DNA of 35,023 nucleotides from Pseudomonadota bacterium (GCA_030625085.1 DAOURK010000034.1:1-35023); one strand, 5' to 3'; shown: positions 16,156 through 25,800, counted from the stretch's first letter. The notes: generated by a model from the sequence alone, not told the origin. Numbers and translations: made by a program.

Positions 16156-18789
16156 TCATTTTTTAACCCCATGCCCCGATATTATCACCTTATGTAATAT
16201 CTCACTTAATTCTTTAATTTCATATGGTTTTGTGACTATGCCGCTGAAACCATACTGCTGGTATTCGCACAAAACAGGATCATTAGAATAGCCGCTGGAA
16301 ACAATTGCCTTAACATCGGGTTCGATTTCAATAAGCCTTTGAATAGCTTCTGTGCCTCCCATTCCGGCAGGCACTGTTAAATCCAATATTACTGCATCAA
16401 AGGGGTTTTTTGATTCTTTTGCATTTTTAAAAAGTTCGATTGCTTCCTGCCCATCATTGGCAAACTCGACTTCATATCCAATATAATTCAGCATTTCCCC
16501 AACGGTATCTCGAACATTTTGCTGATCATCCATGAACAAAATCTTCCCTTTGCCTGAATCAATTATCTCTTCAACAACTTCCTCCATGGCAAAAATTTGT
16601 TTCTCTATGGCAGGAAGGTAAATAGAGAAAGTTGTTCCGACTTTTTCCCCGGATTTCAGAGTAATGTATCCCTCATGTTTTTTGATTATGGAATAGGTGA
16701 TGGCTAAACCAAGACCACTGCCCTTTTGTTTAGTGGTGAAATAGGGATCAAATATCTTCTGAAGATACTCTTCCGGCACACCAATTCCCTGATCTGTTAT
16801 TGATATTTTTATATATTTGCCGTCTTCTAAAGGCAAATTATCTTGTTTATTAACAATTACATTTTCGGCGCCCACCTCGACAACCCCCCCTTCAGGCATT
16901 GCCTGATCAGCGTTAATAATCAAATTATTGATCACCTGATCTATCTGGCCTTCATCAATTTCTACCCACCAAAGATCATCCGGAAGAGAGAAGGCGCACT
17001 TTGCTTTAGTACCGCTCAAGGCAAAGCTCGTTGTATTAATGAGCAATTCCGAGATAGGGGTGAGTTTTTTAATCGGCTCTCCACCCTTGGAAAAGGTAAG
17101 TAATTGATGGGTTAATTTTTTTGCCTGCTTGGATGCTTTTTTGGCGCCTTTCAATATTTCAAAAACATCATCCCCGGACTTGGCAAATATCTCCGCCATG
17201 GATAAATTTCCCATAATAGAGGTTAACAAATTATTGAAATCATGGGCTATTCCACCGGCAAGAATACCAAGACTTTCAAGCTTCTGGATTTTTTGCCTTT
17301 CTTCTTCTCTTTTTTTGAGTTCAGTGATATCCTTGAAATTGACAAGTATGCCGATCAGTTCTCCACCAGGGTCATGAAAAGCAGTTGTCGTCAGGAGACA
17401 AGGGATTTTAGCGCCGTTTCGATCTTGTAATTCCAGATAAACTTCGGTTCGTTCCTCACCATTGATAATAGAGGTTAATGGACAATTGATGCTATGACAA
17501 ATATATTCAGGAAATACCTCACGGCACTTTTTACCTATAACCTTATCTTTGTTTATATCCAATAAAACGGCCAAGGTTTCGTTGATTCGCAGCACATTGA
17601 AGTCTTTATCAATTACACACATCCCGCTATCTATGATATCGAATATCTGGGTAAGTTCTGCATAGGCAAGTTTGATCCCCTCTTCCGCCTTTTTACGCTC
17701 GACAATTTCCTGCTGCAGTTGCTCATTGATGGCTGTTAGTTGAGCAGTGCGCTGTTTGACCAGGTTTTCAAGCTGATGTTTATATTTTTCTAATTCTTCT
17801 TCCTTCTTCTTGATCTCGGTAATGTCACGGAATATTTCTAACTTTGATATGGTCCCATCAGGGTTCCTCAAGGGCGTATCAATAAGATCATATGTCTTCT
17901 TATTCTTAATGGAATACCATTCCCAACGAACTGTTTTACCGGCAAGAACATGCGGAGTCTTGCACCAGGGACAAACTTCCCGGCGTTCGTGAAAATACTC
18001 ATAACATTTTTTTCCTTTAACCGGCCCGAATTGTCTTTTTAGATGGGAATTTATATATTGGATATTATATTCCCGATCTACAATATATACCCCATCCTCC
18101 ATGGAACTTAGAATATTAATCAGATTATCTCTCTCTAAACGAAGCGCATCCTCTGCCCTTTTGCGCTCGGAGATATCTTTGAAATCTTCAACTATACCAA
18201 TCAGTTCCCCCGTAGGGTCCCGAAAAGAAGTTGCCGTCACCGTGCAAGGAATTATGAGGCCGTCGTTTCGCTCTTTTTCCGCATCAAATTCAATCAGTTC
18301 CTCACCATTAAGAATCCGGGCTAAGGGACAAATGTTTGTATGACAAAGAGGGCCGTGAAATATCTCATAACACTTTTTACCCACTGCTTCATCTTTATTT
18401 ATACCTATTAGGTTGGCCAGTGTATCGTTAATTCGAAGTATAGTGTGATTTTTATCGATCAAACGCATGCCATCTGCTGCAGTGTTAAATATTTGATCAA
18501 GCTCTTGACTAATATGTTCAGCTCTCTTTTCTGCTCGTTTGCGTTTATTAATAATGTATTGAGCATATAAGCCAAACATAATAAAAAGAAAGGTAATCAC
18601 TAAACGCATCCACAGTTCATGAGGATTTGAGGGAACTATTTGATTAATAAGATTACCTTCATGAAATATAAAGGCATGTAATGCAGATTCAAGAATCCAA
18701 AAAATGGCCCCCAACCCCATCCCGAGCAAGATGAAACTCTTCTGCTTGATTATACTGATAATGGTTTTATTGTTTTTTATCCTGTCCAT
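16156..18789 (-). CDS. membrane hybrid histidine kinase with three cysteine-rich PAS domains
   Basis: This 877-residue protein has two membrane helices (about 18-41 and 60-80), three PAS domains (about 95-210, 220-328 and 383-492), a coiled coil between PAS2 and PAS3 (328-380), a dimerisation/phosphoacceptor helix with His516 (GGIAHDFNNLL), and a catalytic ATPase with an N box at 621-630, DQGIG at 667-671 and GSGLGLA at 690-696. A C-terminal receiver domain follows, with Asp754/755, phospho-acceptor Asp803 and Lys854. All catalytic residues are present. Each PAS carries three cysteines after a GKKC motif, ending in C-P. No output regulator is adjacent, so the signal may pass by phosphorelay to an unlinked partner. 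The Shine-Dalgarno sequence is weak. The signal sensed is unknown; the cysteines point to redox or metal. Confidence 0.92.
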   Translation of the reverse strand: MDRIKNNKTIISIIKQKSFILLGMGLGAIFWILESALHAFIFHEGNLINQIVPSNPHELWMRLVITFLFIMFGLYAQYIINKRKRAEKRAEHISQELDQIFNTAADGMRLIDKNHTILRINDTLANLIGINKDEAVGKKCYEIFHGPLCHTNICPLARILNGEELIEFDAEKERNDGLIIPCTVTATSFRDPTGELIGIVEDFKDISERKRAEDALRLERDNLINILSSMEDGVYIVDREYNIQYINSHLKRQFGPVKGKKCYEYFHERREVCPWCKTPHVLAGKTVRWEWYSIKNKKTYDLIDTPLRNPDGTISKLEIFRDITEIKKKEEELEKYKHQLENLVKQRTAQLTAINEQLQQEIVERKKAEEGIKLAYAELTQIFDIIDSGMCVIDKDFNVLRINETLAVLLDINKDKVIGKKCREVFPEYICHSINCPLTSIINGEERTEVYLELQDRNGAKIPCLLTTTAFHDPGGELIGILVNFKDITELKKREEERQKIQKLESLGILAGGIAHDFNNLLTSIMGNLSMAEIFAKSGDDVFEILKGAKKASKQAKKLTHQLLTFSKGGEPIKKLTPISELLINTTSFALSGTKAKCAFSLPDDLWWVEIDEGQIDQVINNLIINADQAMPEGGVVEVGAENVIVNKQDNLPLEDGKYIKISITDQGIGVPEEYLQKIFDPYFTTKQKGSGLGLAITYSIIKKHEGYITLKSGEKVGTTFSIYLPAIEKQIFAMEEVVEEIIDSGKGKILFMDDQQNVRDTVGEMLNYIGYEVEFANDGQEAIELFKNAKESKNPFDAVILDLTVPAGMGGTEAIQRLIEIEPDVKAIVSSGYSNDPVLCEYQQYGFSGIVTKPYEIKELSEILHKVIISGHGVKK

Positions 18790-19097
18790 CTTATAAATTC
18801 TGTCTACTAAAATGGCCTCAAGCCGCCTAGATAAAATCCCAACGCTATTTAATTAAATTTCTAATATTACAAATGACAATTTATAATTATACATTATACC
18901 ACCTAAGATCGGCATAAAAAATAAGGGGATTTAACTTTTTGGAAAAAATAATGGGGAATATAAAGTGTTAAATTGAACAATGGGTAAAGCTCAGACCCGA
19001 ATATAATCAACTAAGTTGTACGCAACTTATTAGAGACTAATGTAAATAGTATCAATAAAATATGACGATATAGATTTTTAGATATTAAATTTCATAT

Positions 19098-19150
19098 TGT
19101 AGCGCAGGGCTTTAGCCCTGCATTTTGGTCGGGCCGAAGCCCTGCGCAAC
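19098..19150. repeat. palindromic intergenic repeat with alternative pairings
   Basis: GCAGGGC-TTTA-GCCCTGC (19103-19120) is a perfect hairpin. GCGCAGGGCTT at its left can instead pair with AAGCCCTGCGC at 19138-19148. The left part recurs inverted at 139-160. It sits in the 615-bp gene-free gap 18790-19404, which otherwise shows only AT-rich sequence. Confidence 0.7.
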
Positions 19151-19404
19151 TTTTGTCTAAATATCGATTATGGAATTATTTTTTAAAAATCTATAGTTAT
19201 TTGTCTTGTCTGAGAATCATTTAATATCATAGGGATGTCGGTTCGTATAAAGATAAAATATCTCCTTTAAAAAATATATTACCTTATGAAATGGTAATTT
19301 TTGTATTAGATGTCTACCATCTTAGAAAAATGACTGCATTGCCATTTTTCCTTGAATAGGGAAATGACTCTAATTAAAAAAATATCAACCACTATAGTTT
19401 AAAT

Positions 19405-20232
19405 ATGAAAGATGCCAAAAGAGTGCCGAAAATTTTGAACAAAAGCTTATGGAATAAAATTACTCTCAATCTCATAAGTTTGCTGGTTATTTTATTGCTA
19501 TGGCATTTTATTGTCCTTTTGGTGAAATTCACAAAAGGTTCACTATTTCCATCACCGAGGGACACTTTTGAAAGGTTATTTCACCTATTAAAAGGAAATA
19601 ATCTTTATAACCATACCATCTTTGCACATTTTATAAAAAGTCTTTGGCGGTGGGGAACCGGATATCTATTGTCAGTTATGATCGGTGGATTTACAGGCCT
19701 TATGCTGGGATTTTTTCCTCTTATGCATCAAGTGCTCATGCCTGTAATATATATACTCCAGCTCATTCCTGGCCTAGCCTGGATTCCTATTGCACTTCTG
19801 ATATTTGGAATAGGGAATATCAGCACAATATTTATGATTTTTATTATTGGTTTTACTCCTATTGTGATTAACACTGCCGGAGGGATAAGGAACATTCCGC
19901 CCATTTATGTAAAAGCCGCCAAAATGATGGGAGCTTCAAATCTTTTCATATTTTTTAAAGTCCTCTTACCCGGTGCTCTTTTGTCGATTATTAACGGGCT
20001 TAGAATAGGTTTAGCTAATGCATGGCGAGTCCTCATTGCCGCAGAAATGATTGTAGGGGCAGGAGTCGGATTAGGGTATGTCATTATCCAAGCGCGCTGG
20101 TCCCTGGATTTTGAGGCAGCTTTTGTTTCAATAGTTATCATTGCCATAATAGGTTTGATTATTGAAAAGGGCGTTTTTAATCTTTTAGAAAAAAACATTG
20201 GTCAAAAGCTGGGAATGGGCGCATCAGCATAA
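19405..20232 (+). CDS. ABC transporter permease, SsuC/TauC-like
   Basis: The 275-residue protein has about six membrane helices and the cytoplasmic coupling loop of the binding-protein-dependent permease family: YVKAAKMMGASNLFIFFKVLLPG, with the AA and G of the EAA motif. The length is normal for SsuC/TauC/NitT-type importers. The ATPase gene follows after 18 bp and the binding-protein gene after that, so the three form an operon. No good Shine-Dalgarno sequence precedes the ATG. The family imports sulfonates, nitrate, taurine, thiamine precursors and other small anions or organics; the sequence does not settle which. Confidence 0.9.
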   Translation: MKDAKRVPKILNKSLWNKITLNLISLLVILLLWHFIVLLVKFTKGSLFPSPRDTFERLFHLLKGNNLYNHTIFAHFIKSLWRWGTGYLLSVMIGGFTGLMLGFFPLMHQVLMPVIYILQLIPGLAWIPIALLIFGIGNISTIFMIFIIGFTPIVINTAGGIRNIPPIYVKAAKMMGASNLFIFFKVLLPGALLSIINGLRIGLANAWRVLIAAEMIVGAGVGLGYVIIQARWSLDFEAAFVSIVIIAIIGLIIEKGVFNLLEKNIGQKLGMGASA

Positions 20233-20250
20233 AATGATAAAAATAATAAA

Positions 20251-21006
20251 ATGATTCTTGAAATTCAAAATGTATCAAAAGTATTTAAAAACGAAAAACA
20301 AAAAAAAGATATTACAGCCCTCAATAATATTAGTTTGCGGGTAAAGAAAAATGAATTTCTATGTATTATTGGCCCAAGCGGCTGCGGCAAAACAACACTT
20401 CTTCATATCATCGCAGGACTTGAAAGTCCTACATCAGGTGAAGTTTATTTACAGGAAAAGCAGATTCCGGGGCCTTGCCCTTGCAGGGCTATTGTTTTCC
20501 AGGAATCCGCTATTTATCCCTGGAGAACTGCCTTGGAAAATGTAGAGTTCGGGCTGGAAATACAGGGAATTTCCAAAAAGAAGAGGCGAGAAATTGGTTT
20601 AAAACATCTTGAAATAGCGGGACTTAAAGGGTTTGAGCACAGCAGGCCCCACCAGCTTTCCGGAGGTATGAAACGAAAAGTGGAGATAGCTAGGGTCCTA
20701 GCTCTTAACCCTGAACTTTTGCTCCTGGATGAGCCGTTTGCCGCCTTGGACGAAATAACCAGGCACCACTTGGATATTGAACTTTTGAATATATGGGAAA
20801 AAGAGAAAAAAACTGTCATTTTGGTCACCCACGCAATTGAAGAAGCCATTTTATTGGCTGACAGGATAATACTATTCAGCGCCCATCCAGGTGAGGTAAA
20901 GGATGAATATCAAGTAGATTTTTCCAAACCCCGTGATATGTTCAGCAGGGAGGTTGTGGAATTACGAAAAGAATTAAGAAATAAATTAATCCCTGGTTAT
21001 CCCTAA
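20251..21006 (+). CDS. ABC transporter ATPase, SsuB/TauB-like
   Basis: The 251-residue protein has Walker A GPSGCGKTT at 41-49, the Q-loop at VFQESAIYPW, the signature LSGGM at 136-140, Walker B LLLLDEPFAALDE near 157-169 and switch His194. All ATPase elements are intact. The signature region LSGGMKRKVEIARVL is the form found in the nitrate/sulfonate/taurine group. It powers the importer formed with the permease upstream; the binding protein follows 37 bp downstream. Confidence 0.93.
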   Translation: MILEIQNVSKVFKNEKQKKDITALNNISLRVKKNEFLCIIGPSGCGKTTLLHIIAGLESPTSGEVYLQEKQIPGPCPCRAIVFQESAIYPWRTALENVEFGLEIQGISKKKRREIGLKHLEIAGLKGFEHSRPHQLSGGMKRKVEIARVLALNPELLLLDEPFAALDEITRHHLDIELLNIWEKEKKTVILVTHAIEEAILLADRIILFSAHPGEVKDEYQVDFSKPRDMFSREVVELRKELRNKLIPGYP

Positions 21007-21043
21007 AGAAACCTATTTCATAGAATTTATAAAGGGGAAAAAT

Positions 21044-22000
21044 ATGAAACAAAAAGTGGTGTTATTAGCCGTAGGTATCTTACTTATTTTTATTGGAGCA
21101 GTATGTGCTTATACAATATTAAATTCAACACCTAAAAATATGATAACTTTTGTATATTCCAATAAAGTCAATTATGAGCCAATGATTATTGCGACTGAAA
21201 AAAAATATTTTGAAGATGAAGGCCTGGATATAAAAGTTGCAACCGTAGTTGGCGGCATACAGGCTGCTGAAGCGTTAGCCACAGGATCAGCCGATGCTGC
21301 AGCAATGGGAGATGCACCTGCTATCATGTTGATGTCAAAAAATATTCCGGTAAAAATTGTCGCCCGCTATGGAGGGGGTGATAAGATTCATCGTTTAGTG
21401 GCCTTACACAATATAATCTCGCCAGAGGGTTTGGAAGGAAAAAGGATTGGTTTACAGCTTGGCTCCAGTACCCATGGAGGATTTATGCTCTGGGCAAGCG
21501 CCAATAACGTTGATATGTCCAAGGTTCATATCGTTGCTCTCAATCCACTTGATATGCCCGATGCACTTAATACCGGTCAAATTGACGCTATGGCCGGAAG
21601 CGAGCCCTGGCCCACAAATGTAGAAACACTCTGTAGAGACAAAGTATATGAGTTGGCTGATTTTAGTGGGTTAGGAAATACCTTTCCTCATGTGCTCGTG
21701 GTAACCGAGCGGCTTATCGAAAAAAATCCTCAGGCAGCGGAGGGTTTGATAAGGGCGATCCATAGAAGCGTTGAATACATAAAAAATAATCCTGATGGAG
21801 CTGCGGAAATTACCTCAAAATATATAGGATTACCAAAAAAAATTCAAAAAAGATGCACCAACAGATTAGTATGGCAAATTGGTTGGGAGGACCAAGATTT
21901 ACAGAGCATGCATATAACAGCCAAATTTCTTAAGGATTTTGGAAAGATTAAAGAAATCCCGGATTTTCATAACTTTGTTGATTCTCGCTATATCCATTAA
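21044..22000 (+). CDS. NMT1/SsuA-like substrate-binding protein
   Basis: The 318-residue protein has a hydrophobic N-terminal segment (VVLLAVGILLIFIGAVCAY) that may be a signal anchor. The Cys there is preceded by Val, so it is not a standard lipobox. The mature part follows the SsuA/TauA/NMT1 pattern: YEPMIIATEKKYFEDEGLDI, ALATGSADAAAMGDAPAI, then GLEGKRIGLQLGSSTHG and a C-terminal lobe ending in FHNFVDSRYI. It should capture the substrate outside the membrane and deliver it to the permease. AAAGGGG precedes the ATG. The ligand is not predictable from the sequence. Confidence 0.88.
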   Translation: MKQKVVLLAVGILLIFIGAVCAYTILNSTPKNMITFVYSNKVNYEPMIIATEKKYFEDEGLDIKVATVVGGIQAAEALATGSADAAAMGDAPAIMLMSKNIPVKIVARYGGGDKIHRLVALHNIISPEGLEGKRIGLQLGSSTHGGFMLWASANNVDMSKVHIVALNPLDMPDALNTGQIDAMAGSEPWPTNVETLCRDKVYELADFSGLGNTFPHVLVVTERLIEKNPQAAEGLIRAIHRSVEYIKNNPDGAAEITSKYIGLPKKIQKRCTNRLVWQIGWEDQDLQSMHITAKFLKDFGKIKEIPDFHNFVDSRYIH

Positions 22001-22094
22001 GATCAAATAACCTCCTGTCCGAAAGCTTAATGTAGCCGCCGGATGTTGAAAAAAATTAAGGGATTCCGGGCATCCTTCATTACATACAAAGAGT

Positions 22095-22226
22095 AGTTGA
22101 CACTTTTTATTGTCATTTCGAGGAATGAAACGACGAGAAATCTTATATGCCGCATTATTAAAGATTTCTCACGGAGTTTACACTGAACGTAGTGAATGTG
22201 TTCGAAATGACAAAGAAGTGTCAACT
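22095..22226. mobile_element. 132-bp MITE-like element
   Basis: The ends are imperfect inverted repeats of about 25 bp: AGTTGACACTT...TTGTCATTTCGA on the left, and TCGAAATGACAA...AAGTGTCAACT on the right. A second inverted pair, GAGAAATCTT and AAAGATTTCTC, lies inside, so the whole unit can fold into one long hairpin. It has no coding capacity and no clear target duplication. It occupies the 316-bp gap between the binding-protein gene and the radical SAM gene. Confidence 0.75.
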
Positions 22227-22316
22227 GGAAAATGAATTATGCCGAATTCCGATAGGTAAGAAGTTGAATTATGAAATCTATGAAATCTAAATACCCAGTG
22301 AGGAGTACTATTTACT

Positions 22317-25300
22317 ATGTCTTTTAACCCTCTCCTTTGGAATCGACTGGAGTTAAACCAGGTGCCCATATATCTGAGAAATGATAAACCGCATTGGTTT
22401 GTGCCTAATAAGTCCGGAGATGAAATACTATGCCGCTTATCTCAAGATCTTACCCTAAGCGCTGATCTTGCCGCCAGGCGATTTCTCGACCGGCTGCCTG
22501 CTGATTGTGCCTCCGATTATCCAGGCCGCGCCTCATTATTGAAGGTACCAACTTTGCGGGAACTTTGGTTTCACATTACCAACCGATGTAATCTGACCTG
22601 TACTCATTGTCTATGCAGGTCTTGTCCGGAAGAAAAGAGTGAAATGCCGGTTGATGGAGTCCTTAAAATTGCAGATGAGGCCTTCAATATGGGGTGTCGG
22701 GTATTTGCTCTGACTGGCGGTGAACCTTTTATCCATAAAAATTTTACTGACCTTATTGATGGACTCCTATCCTACAGGAACATCCATGTGGTCGTCCTGA
22801 CCAATGGAATGAATTTACGCAATTGTCTGGGAAAAAGGCACCGGGATTTTGATCGATTTCATCTTCAAATCAGCCTCGATGGACTCCAAAAAAACCATGA
22901 TCTCATCCGAGGCAATGGAAAATTTGACAAGCTTTTTCAAGAGTTAAAATGGCTTAAGGCTGAAGGCATCCCCTTTACTCTTTCCATGTGCGTTGAAAAG
23001 AAAAATCTCAATGACATGCCAAAAGTGGTGGATTTGGCAGCAGAAGCAGGCGCAAGCAATATTCATTTTATGTGGTACTTTATTCATGGACGAGGTAATA
23101 AAGAAGATTTTGTTCCTTCAGACCGCATCTTTGAATATTTGCTCAAAGCTGCTGAGCAGGCACAAATTTATGGGATACCTATTGATAATATAGAGGCGAT
23201 GAAAACCCAGATTTTTGCGCCCAAAGGCACTATTCATGATGGAAGCACCGCAGGATGGGAATCCGCTGCCGTTGGACCGGACGGCAAATTGTATCCTTCG
23301 GCGGCCCTGGTGGGTATAGAAGTTCTGGCTACTGATATGAAAAAAGGTCTGGTTTCAGCCTGGCAGGAAAGCCCGGTATTAGAAAAAATACGCCGGACAT
23401 CAATTGTAAAACTTTCCTCTCCCTGGCGATTTATCCTGGGGGGAGGTGATATGGATCATAGTTTTGTTCATGCAGGCTCCTTTACCGGCCAAGACCCTTA
23501 CCTACCGCTTTATGAAAAAATAGCTCTATGGCTGATTGCCAAAGAAGCTTTACAGCAGAGGGATAAAGAAAAACCGGCTTTGCGCCTCAAGATGGGAGAT
23601 ATTCTTGAAAGCTGTGGCGCTCATGGCTCTGTGGCCCTTGTTCATTCCAATTGTCTTTTAGCTTTAGCCCAGGAAAACAGCTTGACTGTGGTGAAAGAAT
23701 TTTATTCGGATGCAGCCGGCGATCTCAAGGAAGACATACTCAATCCTGTAAGCTATCAGGATGATCTAATAATGCATATCCCTGAAAAATTTCGATTCCG
23801 CGGCTATGGATGCGGAAGCCCTGTCATGGATGCGGACCTCAAAGATGGTGAGTGTGTTGTTGATCTTGGGTGTGGCAGTGGAATCGAATGTTTTATCGCC
23901 GCACGACTGATCGGTAAAGCGGGCTGTGTCATCGGCATTGATATGCTCGATCCTATGTTGAGCTTGGCCAGCCAAGGGGCAAAGTTTGTGTCTCAAAATC
24001 TGGGATATAAAAACCTCACCTTCTGTAAAGGATATCTGGAAAATCTGCCGCTTCATGATAATTTAGCTGATGTTGTGTTATCAAATTGCGTGATGAATCT
24101 TTCTGTGCACAAACGCCGCTCTTTTGCTGAAGCCTTCAGGGTGCTGAAGGAAGGGGGGCGCCTGGTTATATCGGACGTGGTATGTGAGACTGAACCGGAC
24201 GCTGCTATTCGAAATAATAAAACCCTGCAAGGCGAATGTATTGCAGGCGCCATGACCCAAACAGACCTCCTTGCCATATTGGAAGAGTCAGGATTCGAAT
24301 ATATTTATTTTATCAAACGCTTTCCCTATCGAATTGTCAATGGACATCCTTTTTTTTCATTAACTTTAGTTGCTCGAAAGCCTGCTTATTCTGAGCCGGT
24401 CAAGGTGATGTATCGGGGGCCGTTTGCTTCGGTGGTAACCTCAAAAGGAAAAATGATGTCCCCGGGCGCTATACACGAACTTTCAAACCACGAGGCCTAT
24501 ATCTTAACTGAGCATATGTTTATCCTCGACTACCAAGGCGCTGTAACCAATGTGGAATTGGAAAACACCTGTGCCTGCTTTATTTCTCCTGAGGAAAAGG
24601 TGAACAATCAATCACAGGAGGACCAAAAGCCGGACTCAGGCCGGAGCGCATCTTCAAGGTTTTCTTCCGGCTGCATGGTGTGTGGCGCACCACTGATTTA
24701 TTTGCCGGAAGATAAAATAAGGCAGTGTACCTATTGTAAAAAGTCCTTGTCGGCTAATGCAGTATGCCGGAACGGCCATTTTGTTTGTAATTCCTGTCAT
24801 TCTGAGAAAGGCCTTGAGGTAATCGAGCATATTTGTCTGGAGACCAAAGAAACTGATATGATTACCCTGTTCAAAGAGATTCGCAAACATCCGGCCATTC
24901 CTATGAATGGCCCTGAATATCATTCGTTAGTGCCGGGTATTATCCTTACCACCTATCGAAATCTCGGTGGACCAATGCCCTCCTCGATCATTAAAACCGG
25001 CATCGATCGGGGTGCAAAAGTTGCCGGAGGGTATTGTGCGTTTATGGGAGTATGTGGTGCAGCCATCGGTGTTGGTATAGCTTTTAGCCTTATCTTGGAT
25101 GCAAACCCCTTAAAACCAAAAGAGCGTAAGATCGTCCAATCAGTTACTCAGGCAGTTCTTGCAGAGATTGCAGCACTTAAAGCGGCCCGCTGCTGTCAAA
25201 GGGACTCATGGATTGCTCTGAAAAAAGCCGCTGAACTATCTCAAACTTTCTTGCCTATTGCTTTAAATGCAGAAAAACGTCTTACATGCCATCAGCAGCA

Positions 25301-25367
25301 TCAAAATACAGAATGCATGGGGATCAACTGTCCCTTGCAAAAGATGAATTCTCTCTCAATCAGATAA
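22317..25367 (+). CDS. radical SAM + ArsM-like methyltransferase + DUF5714 fusion
   Basis: This 1016-residue protein has three parts. Residues 75-330 form a radical SAM domain with C91-x3-C95-x2-C98 and GGEPF at 134-138; the following region has no obvious auxiliary cluster cysteines. Residues 490-690 form a SAM methyltransferase very like arsenite methyltransferase: GYGCGSP (C499), VDLGCGSG at 515-522, SNCVMNL (C591) and GECIAGA (C641), so all three catalytic cysteine positions of ArsM are filled. Residues 780-1016 have zinc-ribbon-like cysteines (C786, C789, C804, C807, C817, C824, C827) followed by a DUF5714 domain with YCAFMGVCGAA. GAGGAG precedes the ATG. The ABC importer genes upstream run in the same direction, so a shared pathway is possible. 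The substrate is unknown; arsenic is one option among thiol-reactive metalloids and cofactors. Confidence 0.82.
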   Translation: MSFNPLLWNRLELNQVPIYLRNDKPHWFVPNKSGDEILCRLSQDLTLSADLAARRFLDRLPADCASDYPGRASLLKVPTLRELWFHITNRCNLTCTHCLCRSCPEEKSEMPVDGVLKIADEAFNMGCRVFALTGGEPFIHKNFTDLIDGLLSYRNIHVVVLTNGMNLRNCLGKRHRDFDRFHLQISLDGLQKNHDLIRGNGKFDKLFQELKWLKAEGIPFTLSMCVEKKNLNDMPKVVDLAAEAGASNIHFMWYFIHGRGNKEDFVPSDRIFEYLLKAAEQAQIYGIPIDNIEAMKTQIFAPKGTIHDGSTAGWESAAVGPDGKLYPSAALVGIEVLATDMKKGLVSAWQESPVLEKIRRTSIVKLSSPWRFILGGGDMDHSFVHAGSFTGQDPYLPLYEKIALWLIAKEALQQRDKEKPALRLKMGDILESCGAHGSVALVHSNCLLALAQENSLTVVKEFYSDAAGDLKEDILNPVSYQDDLIMHIPEKFRFRGYGCGSPVMDADLKDGECVVDLGCGSGIECFIAARLIGKAGCVIGIDMLDPMLSLASQGAKFVSQNLGYKNLTFCKGYLENLPLHDNLADVVLSNCVMNLSVHKRRSFAEAFRVLKEGGRLVISDVVCETEPDAAIRNNKTLQGECIAGAMTQTDLLAILEESGFEYIYFIKRFPYRIVNGHPFFSLTLVARKPAYSEPVKVMYRGPFASVVTSKGKMMSPGAIHELSNHEAYILTEHMFILDYQGAVTNVELENTCACFISPEEKVNNQSQEDQKPDSGRSASSRFSSGCMVCGAPLIYLPEDKIRQCTYCKKSLSANAVCRNGHFVCNSCHSEKGLEVIEHICLETKETDMITLFKEIRKHPAIPMNGPEYHSLVPGIILTTYRNLGGPMPSSIIKTGIDRGAKVAGGYCAFMGVCGAAIGVGIAFSLILDANPLKPKERKIVQSVTQAVLAEIAALKAARCCQRDSWIALKKAAELSQTFLPIALNAEKRLTCHQQHQNTECMGINCPLQKMNSLSIR

Positions 25368-25499
25368 TCCGCCAGCCAAAAGATACCTATAAACCAGGGG
25401 ATTACCCGGAACCACTACCACAGTAAAACTGAAGATCCCGCACCTCTTCTCCCAAAGATCATTAAAATCATCGGGAAGACCGATCTTTTCATCTCTGTA

Positions 25500-25800
25500 T
25501 CGCCACAGGAAATCCGCTGCACTTTTAATGAGAGTATGCCTTGTGGACAATTTGAAGCCAACGCTGTTTTTTTTTAGAATTGGTGTTTTAGCCTATAATC
25601 TGTACCGGCTTTTTATCTTAAAAACCTTAGACGAATCATGGTATCATCATCAATTACAGACTGTGCGATGGAGAATGTATCAGATAGCTGGAAAAATTGT
25701 GTGGTATGCAAATCAAATTTTTTTAAAAGTTCATCTACGCTTTTGTGATCTATTTAATGAGATCCGACTAAGAATATGGGAATTTGTCAATACTATGTAA
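25500..25800 (+). pseudogene. IS1380-type transposase, C-terminal remnant with frameshift
   Basis: One frame reads MPCGQFEANAVFF to a T9 run (25567-25575). The next frame reads RIGVLAYNLYRLF, then TVRWRMYQIAGKIV and a helical end, as at the C-terminus of IS1380/IS4-like DDE transposases. One extra T in the run explains the break. Most of the transposase is missing upstream. The strip 25368-25499 shows nothing recognisable. Confidence 0.65.

Noticed and set aside
15840-16291. two plus-strand frames of 72-78 codons between the helicase and the kinase
   Set aside because: The first is the antisense of an HTH remnant and the second overlaps the kinase end; neither has a ribosome site or recognisable features.
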